A stretch of DNA of 64,000 nt from CAYMQB01 sp964392665 (lineage in GTDB: Bacteria; Hydrothermota; E44-bin80): NCBI GenBank assembly GCA_964392665.1, contig CAYMQB010000007.1:1-64000 (forward strand), in the 5' to 3' direction. Below are positions 34,152-43,252 of this stretch, piece by piece. Both the position numbers and the translations under genes were made by a program. Each line of letters starts with the position of its first letter. Position 1 is the first letter of the stretch. The notes below the pieces were generated by a model. It was not told the origin of the DNA, did no database searches, and worked only from the letters and a program-made list of their open reading frames with translations.

Positions 34152-35098
34152 TCTTTTCCTCCCGATATAATAAGCAGTCCATTATTGCCTTTCCTTCCCC
34201 TTGGATGGAAATCCCTTATTATCTTTTGCAAATAATCTTTGGTAATGTGTGTGTATATCTGCGTCGTTGTTATATCGCTATGACCAAGAAGTGTTTGAAC
34301 AACACGCAAGTCTGCTCCTCCTTCAAGTAGATGAGTTGCAAAACTGTGTCGGAATGTGTGAGGAGTAATCTTTTTTGATATACCCGCTTTCAAGCAGTAT
34401 CTTTTGAATCGCTTCCAGAAACCCATTCTGCTCATTTTCTTACCACGCTTGCTAAGAAATAGCACACCATCTGATTTCCCCTTATCCAACTCACTCCTGG
34501 CTTTTGCAAGATATAAATTCAAAGAATCCATTGCATAATTCCCGATTGGTACAATTCTTTCTTTTTCACCTTTCCCGTAACAGATAAGGAAGGATTCGTC
34601 GAAATCTATATTCTCAACTTTAAGACTTAACAATTCGGAAATTCTTAATCCGCAAGCATAAAGTAGTTCAAGTGCTGCCTTATCTCGTATCCCGAGAGTT
34701 TCTTTTCTCTCTGGTTGTTGAAGTATCTTCTCTATTTCACTAACATCAAGGACATTTGGCAGTTTTCTCTTGATCTGTGGTGACTCGATAATGGTTGTCG
34801 GGTCCTCCATTATTAATCCTTCTCCCATTAAGAATCTGAAGAAACTCCTGAGCGAACTAATTTTCCTTGAAAGTGTACTGGAGGCAATTCCTGGTTGATT
34901 AACAGATTGGATGAAATTTACTACATCGACCTCCTCCACCTTATCGAGTTTTCTGCTTTTGGATGTTACATATTTCGTAAATTGCCTGACATCTCTTTCA
35001 TATGCATCAATGGTATTAAAGCTGAAGCCTCTTTCCCCGGCAAGATAATCCACATAGGATTTAACCACCTTTTCAATCCCATTAGAGTTCAAAAACAT
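34148..35098 (-). CDS. Tyrosine recombinase of the XerC/XerD type
   Basis: This 316-residue recombinase has a SAM-like N-terminal DNA-binding domain (VDYLAGERGFSFNTIDAYERD) and the full catalytic set: Arg in YACGLRISELL, Lys in YGKGEKERIVP, His-x-x-Arg in HTFRHSFATHL, His in LLGHSDITTTQIYTH and the nucleophile Tyr in that same motif. I choose the ATG at 35098, next to GAGGAG, because it restores the usual Xer N-terminus; the longer frame would overlap the nuclease gene by 47 bp. It is probably the chromosomal dimer-resolution enzyme. A dif site was not found. Confidence 0.9.
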   Translation of the reverse strand: MFLNSNGIEKVVKSYVDYLAGERGFSFNTIDAYERDVRQFTKYVTSKSRKLDKVEEVDVVNFIQSVNQPGIASSTLSRKISSLRSFFRFLMGEGLIMEDPTTIIESPQIKRKLPNVLDVSEIEKILQQPERKETLGIRDKAALELLYACGLRISELLSLKVENIDFDESFLICYGKGEKERIVPIGNYAMDSLNLYLAKARSELDKGKSDGVLFLSKRGKKMSRMGFWKRFKRYCLKAGISKKITPHTFRHSFATHLLEGGADLRVVQTLLGHSDITTTQIYTHITKDYLQKIIRDFHPRGRKGNNGLLIISGGKD

Positions 35099-36470
35099 CT
35101 CCTCTTTCCGGAATGTGAACGCTTCCACTATGCAATTCTTCGATTCCTTGATAAAGTTTTTCTATCTGGTCGCTGTCTCCATGAACGCAGAAAATCTTCT
35201 TTGCACCACTTCCCTTAACATAATTTAAAAGGTCTTCTCTATCACCATGAGAACTGAACTCGTTAAGAATTACAACATCGGCTTTTCTCTCATATTCTTC
35301 TCCAAAAATTCTTACGATTTTTTTCTTTTCAACTAAATTTCGTCCAAGCGTACCTTCCGCCTGGTAACCAACGATAAGAACAGTGTTTCTTTCATCCCCT
35401 ACTGAATTTTTCAAATGATGGAGTATTCTCCCCGCTTCACACATACCCGAAGCGGATATTATAATACAAGTTCCTTTAATGCTGTTCAATTGTTTCGATT
35501 CCTCAACATCCTTTATGTAGGTTAGACGTTCAAAACCGAAAGGATCTTCATGATTTCTTATAATCTGTAATGTTTCCTTATCAAAACACTCGGGGTGTCT
35601 CTTAAATACTTCGGTTACATTAACGCTTAAAGGACTATCGACGAATATTGGTATGTCAGGAAGTTCGTTCCTCTCGTGGATTTTTTGAATTTCATAAACA
35701 ATCTCCTGGGTCCTACCTACTGAAAATGCGGGAATAATAATTTTCCCTCTTCTCTTCACAGTACGGTCTATCAAACCCTCTAAAATGCTCGAAACCTCTT
35801 TGTATGCTCTGTGGTACCTTCCACCATAAGTCGATTCGGTAATAAGAAAATCCACATCTTTAACCTGATAAGGATTTCTTATTATGGGAAGCTCTTTCCT
35901 GCCAAGATCACCGGTAAAGAGAAGCCTTTTTGTTCCGTTTTTCTCTTTCACTTCGATAAGAATAACAGCGGAACCAAGAATATGCCCTGCATCATGGAAA
36001 ATCACACGCAGGCTATCTGAAACAACAAACCACTTGTCGTATTCGATTGTTTCAATACGCTTCAAAGCTTCATCAACATCTTCCTTTGAGTAAAGCGGTT
36101 CTTTTGCCGGAAGACCTTTTCTCTTCCTTTTTCTATTAAGATATTCCGTGTCTTTCTTCTGAATATAGGCAGAATCGTAAAGCATAATACTGATAAGATC
36201 TGCAGTAGCAGAAGTCGTTACGATCTTTCCAGTAAATCCAGATTTAATCAGCGTTGGTATATTTCCGCTATGGTCGATGTGTGCATGAGAGAGAAAAAGA
36301 TAATCTAAGCTTTCAAGATGCTTAACCGGAATCTTACGGTTTCTCGATTCCGCTTCATCCCGGTGACCTTGATAAAGACCACAATCAAGGATGAACCTTT
36401 TGCCAGCAACTTCTACATAATGAAGAGAACCTGTAACAGTCCTTGTGGCTCCCCAAAACTGTAACAACAT
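35082..36470 (-). CDS. Metallo-beta-lactamase/beta-CASP ribonuclease family protein
   Basis: This 462-residue protein has the MBL motifs FLSHAHIDHSG, DAGHILGSA and FTGDLG, then the beta-CASP insertion (VGRTQEIVYEI) and the C-terminal SSHGDREDLL and HGDSD of the RNA-specificity group. Homologues related to CPSF-73 and TTHA0252 are RNA endo/exonucleases. It is probably an mRNA-decay enzyme. It heads a tight unit with the Xer recombinase. Confidence 0.88.
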   Translation of the reverse strand: MLLQFWGATRTVTGSLHYVEVAGKRFILDCGLYQGHRDEAESRNRKIPVKHLESLDYLFLSHAHIDHSGNIPTLIKSGFTGKIVTTSATADLISIMLYDSAYIQKKDTEYLNRKRKRKGLPAKEPLYSKEDVDEALKRIETIEYDKWFVVSDSLRVIFHDAGHILGSAVILIEVKEKNGTKRLLFTGDLGRKELPIIRNPYQVKDVDFLITESTYGGRYHRAYKEVSSILEGLIDRTVKRRGKIIIPAFSVGRTQEIVYEIQKIHERNELPDIPIFVDSPLSVNVTEVFKRHPECFDKETLQIIRNHEDPFGFERLTYIKDVEESKQLNSIKGTCIIISASGMCEAGRILHHLKNSVGDERNTVLIVGYQAEGTLGRNLVEKKKIVRIFGEEYERKADVVILNEFSSHGDREDLLNYVKGSGAKKIFCVHGDSDQIEKLYQGIEELHSGSVHIPERGDVFEL

Positions 36471-36493
36471 ATATTTACTCTTTCAAACGCCTA

Positions 36494-36967
36494 TTAAAGA
36501 TTAAATGTGTATCGAATACCTAATCCACCTTCGAGGTCGAAATCCGTTTTGGGAACGAAACTCATAACAGGTGCAATTTCAATAAACATATCCAGGGGAA
36601 CACTCCGCGGAATAAATTCCAATCCACCAACCCCCCTGAGACCGAATAAATTATCGTTATTCCCATTTGTATTGTCCTTGAATTTCATCCTCGCTCCAAT
36701 ACCAAGATATGAATAAAGAGTCCTTTTAGAAACACCCTCCATCGTAAGAGGAAAATGGTAAAGATAATCACCATGTAGATGGAAATAATCATTTTCAAAA
36801 TTCCAGGCAAGCGCAAGGTCAAAAGCGACCTTTCTTGATTGCCAAAACTTAAGACTTAAACCTGTTGGGGCACCGAGAATTATTCCAACACCTAGTTGAT
36901 TTGCAGACAATACCGAACAGAGAAAAATTGACGTCAATATGGACAAAAAACACCTTTTTAACAGCAT
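36494..36967 (-). CDS. Small predicted outer-membrane beta-barrel protein
   Basis: This 157-residue protein has a signal peptide (about 1-22) and then GVGIILGAPTGLSLKFW, FDLALAWNFEN and YSYLGIGARMKF: alternating strands typical of a small 8-stranded barrel. The C-terminus GGLGIRYTFNL ends in a hydrophobic residue preceded by alternating residues, like Bam-recognised barrels. The start follows AGAAGGAGG. A consensus promoter lies upstream. Confidence 0.65.
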   Translation of the reverse strand: MLLKRCFLSILTSIFLCSVLSANQLGVGIILGAPTGLSLKFWQSRKVAFDLALAWNFENDYFHLHGDYLYHFPLTMEGVSKRTLYSYLGIGARMKFKDNTNGNNDNLFGLRGVGGLEFIPRSVPLDMFIEIAPVMSFVPKTDFDLEGGLGIRYTFNL

Positions 36968-37009
36968 CTTTCCCTCCTTCTAAAGAGGTTTACATAAAAG
37001 TTAACTATC

Positions 37010-37038
37010 CATATAACATTTCACAAGAGTTTTGTCAA
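37010..37038 (-). promoter_or_regulatory. Promoter of the small beta-barrel gene
   Basis: The minus strand has TTGACA (37033-37038), a 17-nt spacer and TATATG (37010-37015), about 43 nt before the ATG at 36967. A Shine-Dalgarno is present, so this is a leadered transcript. Confidence 0.65.
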
Positions 37039-37090
37039 GAAAAAACACAGGAACTTTCCGGTTCAGATAATAATACACAACAATGGAATA

Positions 37091-37162
37091 CTGACATTTT
37101 TAATTTGCAAAAAACCTGACATTTTCTACTTGCAGTGACAAAAAATTAGAAATGTCTTGACA
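37091..37162 (+). promoter_or_regulatory. Possible operator direct repeats and -35 box before the pilin-like lipoprotein gene
   Basis: Two 19-bp direct repeats of the form CTGACATTTT-N5-TGCA start at 37091 and 37116 (16 of 19 bases alike, spaced 25 bp). A TTGACA follows at 37157-37162; its -10 box is not clear. The spacing puts both repeats upstream of the -35 and could bind an activator. They do not fit the sigma-54 spacing. Confidence 0.35.
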
Positions 37163-37230
37163 AAATAAGCTAATTATGATAGTTTTCTTCTGTGTTTTTT
37201 AAGTATCGCGAAACAGCGAAAGGAGTTATG

Positions 37231-37659
37231 ATGAAAAAATTACTGATAATTTTGTCACTCTTTGCTCTGGTCCTTACCCTAAGTAACTGCGAAAGAAAGG
37301 GAACAGTCACTGACATCGCAAGAATCAAACAGGCAGATAGAGCAACTAAAATGCTCAAGAATGCGCTCGAAGAATACTATCTTGAACATAATACCTATCC
37401 TGCAGAGGGAGTTAATATTAAAGAAACCCTATTACCATATATTCAAAAAACTGCTACGGCAGACGGAGACAGTGTGAGTAAGTGGGATACAGAGATTCAG
37501 CCATCCTTCTCCGATGTGCTTGTATACTCGAGTAAAGATCCTAAGACTAATTATTTTCTAAAAACCAAGGCTACCGATATCAACAAAACTCCGGTTTTCA
37601 TCAGACCTTCTATAATTCGAAAGACCGAAGAAGAGGAAAAAGAAAAGAAAAAGAAGTAA
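37231..37659 (+). CDS. Lipoprotein with a pilin-like domain
   Basis: I choose the second of two adjacent ATGs (37231), 5 nt after AAAGGAG, giving 142 residues. The lipobox is TLSNC. The following segment (KNALEEYYLEHNTYPAEG) is the helix-plus-NTYP pattern found just after the transmembrane helix in type IV pilin and type II pseudopilin head domains. Here the pilin N-terminus is replaced by a lipoprotein signal. The tail is Glu/Lys-rich. It precedes a TPR lipoprotein by 13 bp, probably in one operon. The function is not known. Confidence 0.6.
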   Translation: MKKLLIILSLFALVLTLSNCERKGTVTDIARIKQADRATKMLKNALEEYYLEHNTYPAEGVNIKETLLPYIQKTATADGDSVSKWDTEIQPSFSDVLVYSSKDPKTNYFLKTKATDINKTPVFIRPSIIRKTEEEEKEKKKK

Positions 37660-37672
37660 CAGGAGGTTAATA

Positions 37673-38845
37673 ATGGTAAAAAAGCTTTTCGTTTTTTTCA
37701 TTCTTTCATCCTTAATCGGATGCGCAACAACCCAGACCGTAAAAAAGGGGGAACCACCAAAGAAAGAAGAAAAGACAGGTGAATGTAAAAAACACTTCAA
37801 CATTGGCTTCGAATATCAAAAGATGAAAATGTGGGACGACGCAAGGATAAATTTTGAAAAGGCAATAACCTGCAGCACGACATACGTGGATGCTTACTTG
37901 GGGCTGGGTAAGGTATATATCGAAATACAGCAGTATGGTCTTGCTGAACAAACATATAATTCATTAATAGAGAATGTTCCAAAGACTATTAAAGGGTATA
38001 CCGGTCTCGGTGCTTTGCTTGTAAAAATTTCGAGATACGACAAGGCAAAAGAGGTTTACGATGAGGCTGTTGCAATCGATTCAACAAATTCCAGTATCCA
38101 TCACGGGATTGGATACATGTATGAGAAAATGAAGAAATACGAAAATGCAGAGAGACATTACCTGAAAGCTCATGAACTCGATCCTACGAACAGGGCAATT
38201 TCATACGCACTTTCCAAAATATTATTGAAATTGGATAAAAGTAGAGAAGCAATTGCTCTTCTTGAAAAAATTGCAAAGGAATTTCCTAACGATATAGATG
38301 TTCGACTTACTCTGGGTGATGCATACTATGATATAAAAAACTACGCAAAGTCACTGAAAGAATATTTATTTGTAGAACCAAAACTTAAAGAATTCGGAAC
38401 AATATACATAAAGATAGCAAAATCATATGAGGGGCTCAGGAATTACTCTAAAGCGGCTGAGTACTTTGTTATCGGTATTTCAAAAAGCGAAAACAAGATA
38501 ATCCCATACTACAATCTCATAAATATGTACCTCGCAAAGGTAAAAAACTATGGTAAAGCACAGAAATATATCACTGAAGCATTTGCAATCTCCCCAGGTG
38601 ACCCTGCGCTCAACTGCATGAATGGGGACGTATACATTGGGTATGGTAATGGGGCAAGGGCAAGAGCAAAAAAAACAGGTAAGAAAAAAGACTATGAGAC
38701 TGCAATTTCATACTACAAAACCTCTAAAGCGTGGTATGGAAAGGCTTTAGGAGACCCAAAATGGTGCACATATGCAGGCAAGGCAATAAACTTAGCTGAT
38801 GCGAAGATCAAAAATACAAAACAAGAAATGTGGTATGGCGATTAA
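37673..38845 (+). CDS. TPR-repeat lipoprotein
   Basis: This 390-residue protein starts after AGGAGG and has a lipobox LIGC at residues 14-17. TPRs fill the rest from about residue 42 (AYLGLGKVYIEIQQYGLAEQ, SIHHGIGYMYEKMKKYENAE and several more). It is probably anchored to the outer-membrane inner leaflet as a protein-protein scaffold. Its operon partners are the pilin-like lipoprotein and a small membrane protein, so together they may form an envelope assembly. This grouping is inference. Confidence 0.75.
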   Translation: MVKKLFVFFILSSLIGCATTQTVKKGEPPKKEEKTGECKKHFNIGFEYQKMKMWDDARINFEKAITCSTTYVDAYLGLGKVYIEIQQYGLAEQTYNSLIENVPKTIKGYTGLGALLVKISRYDKAKEVYDEAVAIDSTNSSIHHGIGYMYEKMKKYENAERHYLKAHELDPTNRAISYALSKILLKLDKSREAIALLEKIAKEFPNDIDVRLTLGDAYYDIKNYAKSLKEYLFVEPKLKEFGTIYIKIAKSYEGLRNYSKAAEYFVIGISKSENKIIPYYNLINMYLAKVKNYGKAQKYITEAFAISPGDPALNCMNGDVYIGYGNGARARAKKTGKKKDYETAISYYKTSKAWYGKALGDPKWCTYAGKAINLADAKIKNTKQEMWYGD

Positions 38846-38862
38846 ATAAAAAAGGAGCCATT

Positions 38863-39213
38863 ATGGGCAAAAAGCTATTGTTTTTAATAATTTTGGCTTT
38901 AATTGTATATGGAATATGGTCAACAATAAACATGCTCGGAGTTAAAATTCGCTACGGAAAAATCCTTGACTCAACAAAATCAATTGTGAAATACACTTCG
39001 AATGATACCGACCAAAAGATTCTAAGAAAACTGAAAAATAATGCTGAAGAGGCAGGCGTAACACTAACAGAAGAAGATATCGAAATATCAAGATTCGACA
39101 GTAATGACATCACGATTTACATATCGTATGCAGATAGTGCAATTTTACCTTTTTCTCTAAAAAAATTCTATTATGACCAGGAAATAGAAGTTTCCAAAGG
39201 CGATGTTGAATGA
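38863..39213 (+). CDS. Small membrane-anchored protein
   Basis: I choose the ATG at 38863 after AAAGGAG, giving 116 residues. An N-terminal membrane anchor (LLFLIILALIVYGIW) is followed by a soluble domain (RYGKILDSTKSIVKYTSNDTDQ) of about 90 residues. It overlaps the HNH gene by 4 bp. I recognise no family. It may belong with the TPR lipoprotein upstream. Confidence 0.6.
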   Translation: MGKKLLFLIILALIVYGIWSTINMLGVKIRYGKILDSTKSIVKYTSNDTDQKILRKLKNNAEEAGVTLTEEDIEISRFDSNDITIYISYADSAILPFSLKKFYYDQEIEVSKGDVE

Positions 39214-39734
39214 CACCAAATAACGCTCTTTCGCGAGAGGCTCTCATTCTTAACCAGAACTACGAACCTTTGAGTGTTACGGAAGCCAAGAAAGCATTCG
39301 TAATTTTTTACCTTGGGAAGGCTCAAATTGTCGAGAGTTACAAGGGAATAAAACTCAATACGGTAAGAAGCAGCTATCCAGTCCCAAGTATTGTCAGATT
39401 AAAAAAATATGTCAGCATATCACGAAGAACTATTTCCCCAACAAGAAGGAATATTCTGAAAAGGGATGGATATAGATGTCAGTACTGTAGAACCAAAAAT
39501 GGGCCTATGACTGTTGACCACATCATTCCCAAAACAATGCATGGTAAAGATACCTGGGAAAATCTTGTATGTGCCTGCACAAAATGCAACACAAAAAAGG
39601 GTAATCGCACCCTAAGAGAATCTGGACTTGAGCTGATCCGTGCCCCAAGGAAACCCCACTTTTTCTATCTTGTTCACAATATTGTAAACATTCCTGACCC
39701 AACCTGGCGGCCCTATCTTTTTCTTGATCCGTAA
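39210..39734 (+). CDS. HNH endonuclease
   Basis: This 174-residue protein has a C-terminal HNH/zinc motif: RDGYRCQYCRTKNGPMTVDH, then IIPKTMHGKDTWENLVCACT and CNTKKGNRT. This gives two CxxC pairs and the catalytic His. The N-terminal part (ALILNQNYEPLSVTEAKKAF) is the usual opening of the small chromosomal HNH family found in many bacteria. It has no phage or intein neighbours. It starts with an ATGA overlap. Confidence 0.92.
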   Translation: MTPNNALSREALILNQNYEPLSVTEAKKAFVIFYLGKAQIVESYKGIKLNTVRSSYPVPSIVRLKKYVSISRRTISPTRRNILKRDGYRCQYCRTKNGPMTVDHIIPKTMHGKDTWENLVCACTKCNTKKGNRTLRESGLELIRAPRKPHFFYLVHNIVNIPDPTWRPYLFLDP

Positions 39735-39743
39735 ATAAGAAGA

Positions 39744-41396
39744 ATGGGTTTGCTTATACTTTTTCTTTTTAACTCTTTCTCTTCATTAAATTCTTCTCCT
39801 ATAATTAAAATCGAAGGAAACAGACATTTCTCGGATTCTGAAATAATACATACACTTGACATCCCCGAATCTCAACAATCTTTGGCATCAAGGTTACCTG
39901 ACTATGCACAAAAGATAATTTCCCTATACAAGAGTGAAGGTTATCTAAAAGTAGAGGTTGCGTGCGAAATAAGCGATAATACAGTTTTCGTGCACATCTC
40001 CGAAGGAATTCTTTATAGGATGGGAAAAATTACATTCAGTGGCAATAAATTCATAAAAGACGATAGACTTGATAAATTTTTTATATTCGATAGAAACCAA
40101 ACATTTCACAAAATTTATTTTGATAGGAGCGTGGAAGAAATACTCATTTTCTATGGAAATAGAGGGTTCCCTTTTGCAAAGATCGTGCCTTCCTCTTTCT
40201 ATCTTGAAAATGACAAACTAAACATCGATTTGGAAATTGAAGAAGGACCAAGGCTAAAATGGGGAGAAACTACAATCTCTGGTAACGCGATTACAAAAAC
40301 ATATGTCATAGGAAAACAGATGAGAATTCCCATAGGAAGGTACTTTTCAGAAGAGCAGTTTGACTTAAGCCGCGCCTGGCTCGACAAACTCTCTTTCATC
40401 GAACTAACAGACGAATTTGCACTTATAAGAGGGCAACAATCGGGAACGGTTAGTATTCTTGCTCGTTTCAAAGAGAAAAAATCCAACAGGATTGGCGGAA
40501 TAGTTGGATATATACCTCAGGAGGAAAACACAAAGGGCGGTTTCATTGGCTCGTTTTCTGCTCTCTTTCTAAACCTATTCGGTACCGCAAGGTTTTTAAG
40601 TGTACGGTGGGAGAAGCACATCCCTCCGTATACAGAACTCGAACTCTCATATACCGAACCATGGATATTGAATAGTTATTTTAGCGCAACATCATCCCTT
40701 TCGCACTTGATCCAGGACACACTTTACAGTTTCTCAAAAGCGAATCTTGAAGCAAAAACAGATATATCACTTAATCTTTCACTTGGAATCATAACTGGAT
40801 GGGAACATTTCGTTCCAGCAACCACAAATATGAAAGAATCGAGGAAATATACCGTCGCTTCAAATGTTGTATTTTCGAATGTAGATTATGTAGCCAATGC
40901 ATTGCGTGGAATAGATTATTCATTCTATACAGAATACGGTAGAAAATCATCTGAAAACATAATGAAATTTACCGTCGAACTCTTGAATATCATACCGATA
41001 TTTTCAAACAATACCATTTCCGTGCTTTTCTCAGGCAAATCTATGAGAACAAATAATCCACCACTACCGGAATACGAACAATTCGCTCTGGGTGGTTACA
41101 AAAGTTTGCGCGGTTATAGGGAAAAGCAATTCAGAACGACACAAATGCTTAGATTGAGTCCGGAATTTTCTTATCTATTATCAAAAATGTCAAGACTCTA
41201 TCTGTTCTACGATTGTGCATACTTTGAAACATCAAATTATGAAACTGCGGAAACTAAAAAATATTTCAAGGACGCTTACGGTATGGGTGCAAAACTTTCA
41301 TCCCGCATAGGTATAATCTCTATCGAATACGCTTTGGGTGAAGAGAGAACTTTTATGAAGGGGAAAATCCATATCGGCTTGGACAGCGTCTTTTAA
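39744..41396 (+). CDS. Omp85-family outer-membrane protein (BamA/TamA-like)
   Basis: This 550-residue protein has a short signal peptide (to about residue 17). POTRA-type repeats follow (IKIEGNRHFSDSEIIHTLDI, ITFSGNKFIKDDRLDKFF, TTISGNAITKTYVIG), then a C-terminal 16-strand-type barrel from about 245. The family signature GGYKSLRGYRE lies near residue 451. Three POTRAs and a modest barrel fit a TamA-like or short BamA paralogue. Its end overlaps the convergent deiminase gene by 44 bp. Confidence 0.8.
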   Translation: MGLLILFLFNSFSSLNSSPIIKIEGNRHFSDSEIIHTLDIPESQQSLASRLPDYAQKIISLYKSEGYLKVEVACEISDNTVFVHISEGILYRMGKITFSGNKFIKDDRLDKFFIFDRNQTFHKIYFDRSVEEILIFYGNRGFPFAKIVPSSFYLENDKLNIDLEIEEGPRLKWGETTISGNAITKTYVIGKQMRIPIGRYFSEEQFDLSRAWLDKLSFIELTDEFALIRGQQSGTVSILARFKEKKSNRIGGIVGYIPQEENTKGGFIGSFSALFLNLFGTARFLSVRWEKHIPPYTELELSYTEPWILNSYFSATSSLSHLIQDTLYSFSKANLEAKTDISLNLSLGIITGWEHFVPATTNMKESRKYTVASNVVFSNVDYVANALRGIDYSFYTEYGRKSSENIMKFTVELLNIIPIFSNNTISVLFSGKSMRTNNPPLPEYEQFALGGYKSLRGYREKQFRTTQMLRLSPEFSYLLSKMSRLYLFYDCAYFETSNYETAETKKYFKDAYGMGAKLSSRIGIISIEYALGEERTFMKGKIHIGLDSVF

Positions 41397-43095
41397 TCAA
41401 CAATACTTTCCCTTTTTTTCTCCCTCTATCTGTTTTGACGGAATAGAAATATATACCCTGTGTTAATTCCCGATTTCTGTTGTCGGACAAGTTCCACTCA
41501 ACGGTGTGTTTCCCAGATTTAAATAGTCCATCTTCCAAAACCTTAACACTTTGACCGAGTATGTTGTAAATTTCTATCCTTACATTCGTTTCCTCTTTTA
41601 GATTTATTGAGAACGTCAGCTTGGTGCTAACAGGATTCGGGAAAATTGAGAAAGCAAGGCTGCTCTTTGTTAAACTATCTTCGGCAACTCCAACTCCCGG
41701 AGCAACAAGAAAAGAGTAGAGATGGGGCGGCACATCAACAGGGGAAGTCCTTCTGATATTATCAGTGTTCTTTGCATGCAGGTAATAGTAAACAGTATCA
41801 CCTTGAGACTGTGCGGGAATATAGCCGTCATAGACTCCCAACGAACCGCTCACCGCGCTCAAAGGTGTTGCAGTAAAAGTGGGAGCACTGTTAACCTTAT
41901 AAAAAACGAGTGTAGACTCAGCTAGCACAGTGCTTGATGAAATAATCTGTGCTCTAACCCTGTAAGGATTCAGTGTATCGTTCGTTGAATCTGGCAAAGG
42001 CTCGTGTTTTATGTGAATATATTTGCTACTCGGTGCCTGCATTGTAATACAATGGATTGCACCACCTGAACCGGACATCGCGGAACAATCTATTCCAACC
42101 ACTTCATAGTAGGGTAAGAGTTGTTCGTAGATAAATAATGCCGTATCATCCTCGGGCTCTCCCCAGAGAGGAACAAGCACTTTGTTGTCAACCATTAACG
42201 AATTTAAGTATGTGGGGGGTGCATCGGACGTAGAGTAAGGCATTGGAATCCTCGCAATACGATAGTTAAAACCTTCTCTATTTTTGCATCTTGCGATTGA
42301 ATCGGCATTCTGATTCAAGAGATCGTGATTTGGATGACCCGATGCATACTCTCCTACCATCACGAGGGTATCATTTAGAATCTTGGTCCATAGGTCAATG
42401 TGACCCGTGTATTCTGTATTCATCCTCTGAAGCACAATAAGTTGCTCCAATCCGCTGTATGCGAGCATAAATGAATCGATCTCTTGATGGCTATATCCAG
42501 GATTCTCTTGGTATATCAGGTTACTTGCGAAACCGGTCCCCAGACCATCCACCATAAAATTACCTCCAGGATGTTCCAGTGGCGAACCGTAAACTGGAAT
42601 ACTCCAGGCATTTCCAATACGCCATGGAATCGTATCATCAAGGGGTCTGGGACGGTTATATATAAAATCAACTATACCCTGTGCATTATCTTCTTTTCTC
42701 ATAAACCATGGTCCATAATCCCGACTCCATATTGAATTGCGTGGCCAGATATAAAACGTTACTGAATCCAGTGGAACTCCATTGTTCTGCAAGTAATTTG
42801 TAATATTGTTCTTTTCACTATTGCTACCTGCGATTATGTAAATTTTCGATACAGCCACAACCTCCCGAACAATCTCCCGGAAAACCGAGTTATAATAACC
42901 ATACAACCAGGTAACGAAAACACCTTCCAATGGTTCGAACTCTCCTGGTGTTTCTACCCAACCAGAAGGAGGTACTGTAATAATGTGATTTTTTCCTATT
43001 TCGTCAATCTTCGAAGTTTCTTCAGCTGTCATTGCTTGAGGAAGAAAAACATCGTTTGGCTGTCCTACTAACATTAAAATAAATAAAAATACCAT
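41353..43095 (-). CDS. Secreted peptidylarginine/agmatine deiminase-family protein with sorting domain
   Basis: This 580-residue protein has a signal peptide. The pentein fold of the PAD_porph family follows: SRDYGPWF, HPGGNFMVDG, YTGHIDLWTKIL and the nucleophile Cys near residue 349 in SGGAIHCIT. These enzymes turn peptidyl-arginine or agmatine amidines into citrulline or carbamoyl derivatives. The C-terminal domain (about 490-570: SIFPNPVSTKLTFS, IYNILGQSVKVL, GIYFYSV) is the type IX-style sorting domain, as in Porphyromonas PPAD. About 12 residues run on past the usual KVLLIK end, into the 3' part of the convergent gene. Confidence 0.85.
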   Translation of the reverse strand: MVFLFILMLVGQPNDVFLPQAMTAEETSKIDEIGKNHIITVPPSGWVETPGEFEPLEGVFVTWLYGYYNSVFREIVREVVAVSKIYIIAGSNSEKNNITNYLQNNGVPLDSVTFYIWPRNSIWSRDYGPWFMRKEDNAQGIVDFIYNRPRPLDDTIPWRIGNAWSIPVYGSPLEHPGGNFMVDGLGTGFASNLIYQENPGYSHQEIDSFMLAYSGLEQLIVLQRMNTEYTGHIDLWTKILNDTLVMVGEYASGHPNHDLLNQNADSIARCKNREGFNYRIARIPMPYSTSDAPPTYLNSLMVDNKVLVPLWGEPEDDTALFIYEQLLPYYEVVGIDCSAMSGSGGAIHCITMQAPSSKYIHIKHEPLPDSTNDTLNPYRVRAQIISSSTVLAESTLVFYKVNSAPTFTATPLSAVSGSLGVYDGYIPAQSQGDTVYYYLHAKNTDNIRRTSPVDVPPHLYSFLVAPGVGVAEDSLTKSSLAFSIFPNPVSTKLTFSINLKEETNVRIEIYNILGQSVKVLEDGLFKSGKHTVEWNLSDNRNRELTQGIYFYSVKTDRGRKKGKVLLIKRRCPSRYGFSPS

Positions 43096-43149
43096 ACAGC
43101 CTCCTTTATTCTTTTAGTGACTCTACCTGTCCTAATTCACTAAAGATAA

Positions 43150-43177
43150 TAATACGTAAAAAAATAAAAATGTCAAG
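43150..43177 (-). promoter_or_regulatory. Promoter of the deiminase gene
   Basis: The minus strand has TTGACA (43172-43177), a 16-nt spacer and TATTAT (43150-43155), about 54 nt before the ATG, which has AAGGAGG upstream. Confidence 0.65.
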
Positions 43178-43187
43178 AAAAAATACT

Positions 43188-43215
43188 TGACAAAACGGAT
43201 TTTATAATGTATGAT
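43188..43215 (+). promoter_or_regulatory. Promoter of the AbiE-type pair
   Basis: TTGACA (43188-43193), a 16-nt spacer and TATGAT (43210-43215). It diverges from the deiminase promoter, with the two -35 boxes only 10 bp apart, so one regulator could affect both. Confidence 0.65.
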
Positions 43216-43252
43216 TATTTCTGTAAATTGTGAATTATCACAATCTTTGGAA

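Noticed and set aside
31456..34170. Serine/phenylalanine-rich membrane-like proteins on the plus strand
   Set aside because: They are complements of the Lys/Glu-rich coiled-coil gene, which has the better context and start.
37091..37134. Sigma-54 promoters
   Set aside because: The distance between the GA/GG-like and TTGCA elements is three bases too long and the GG is missing.
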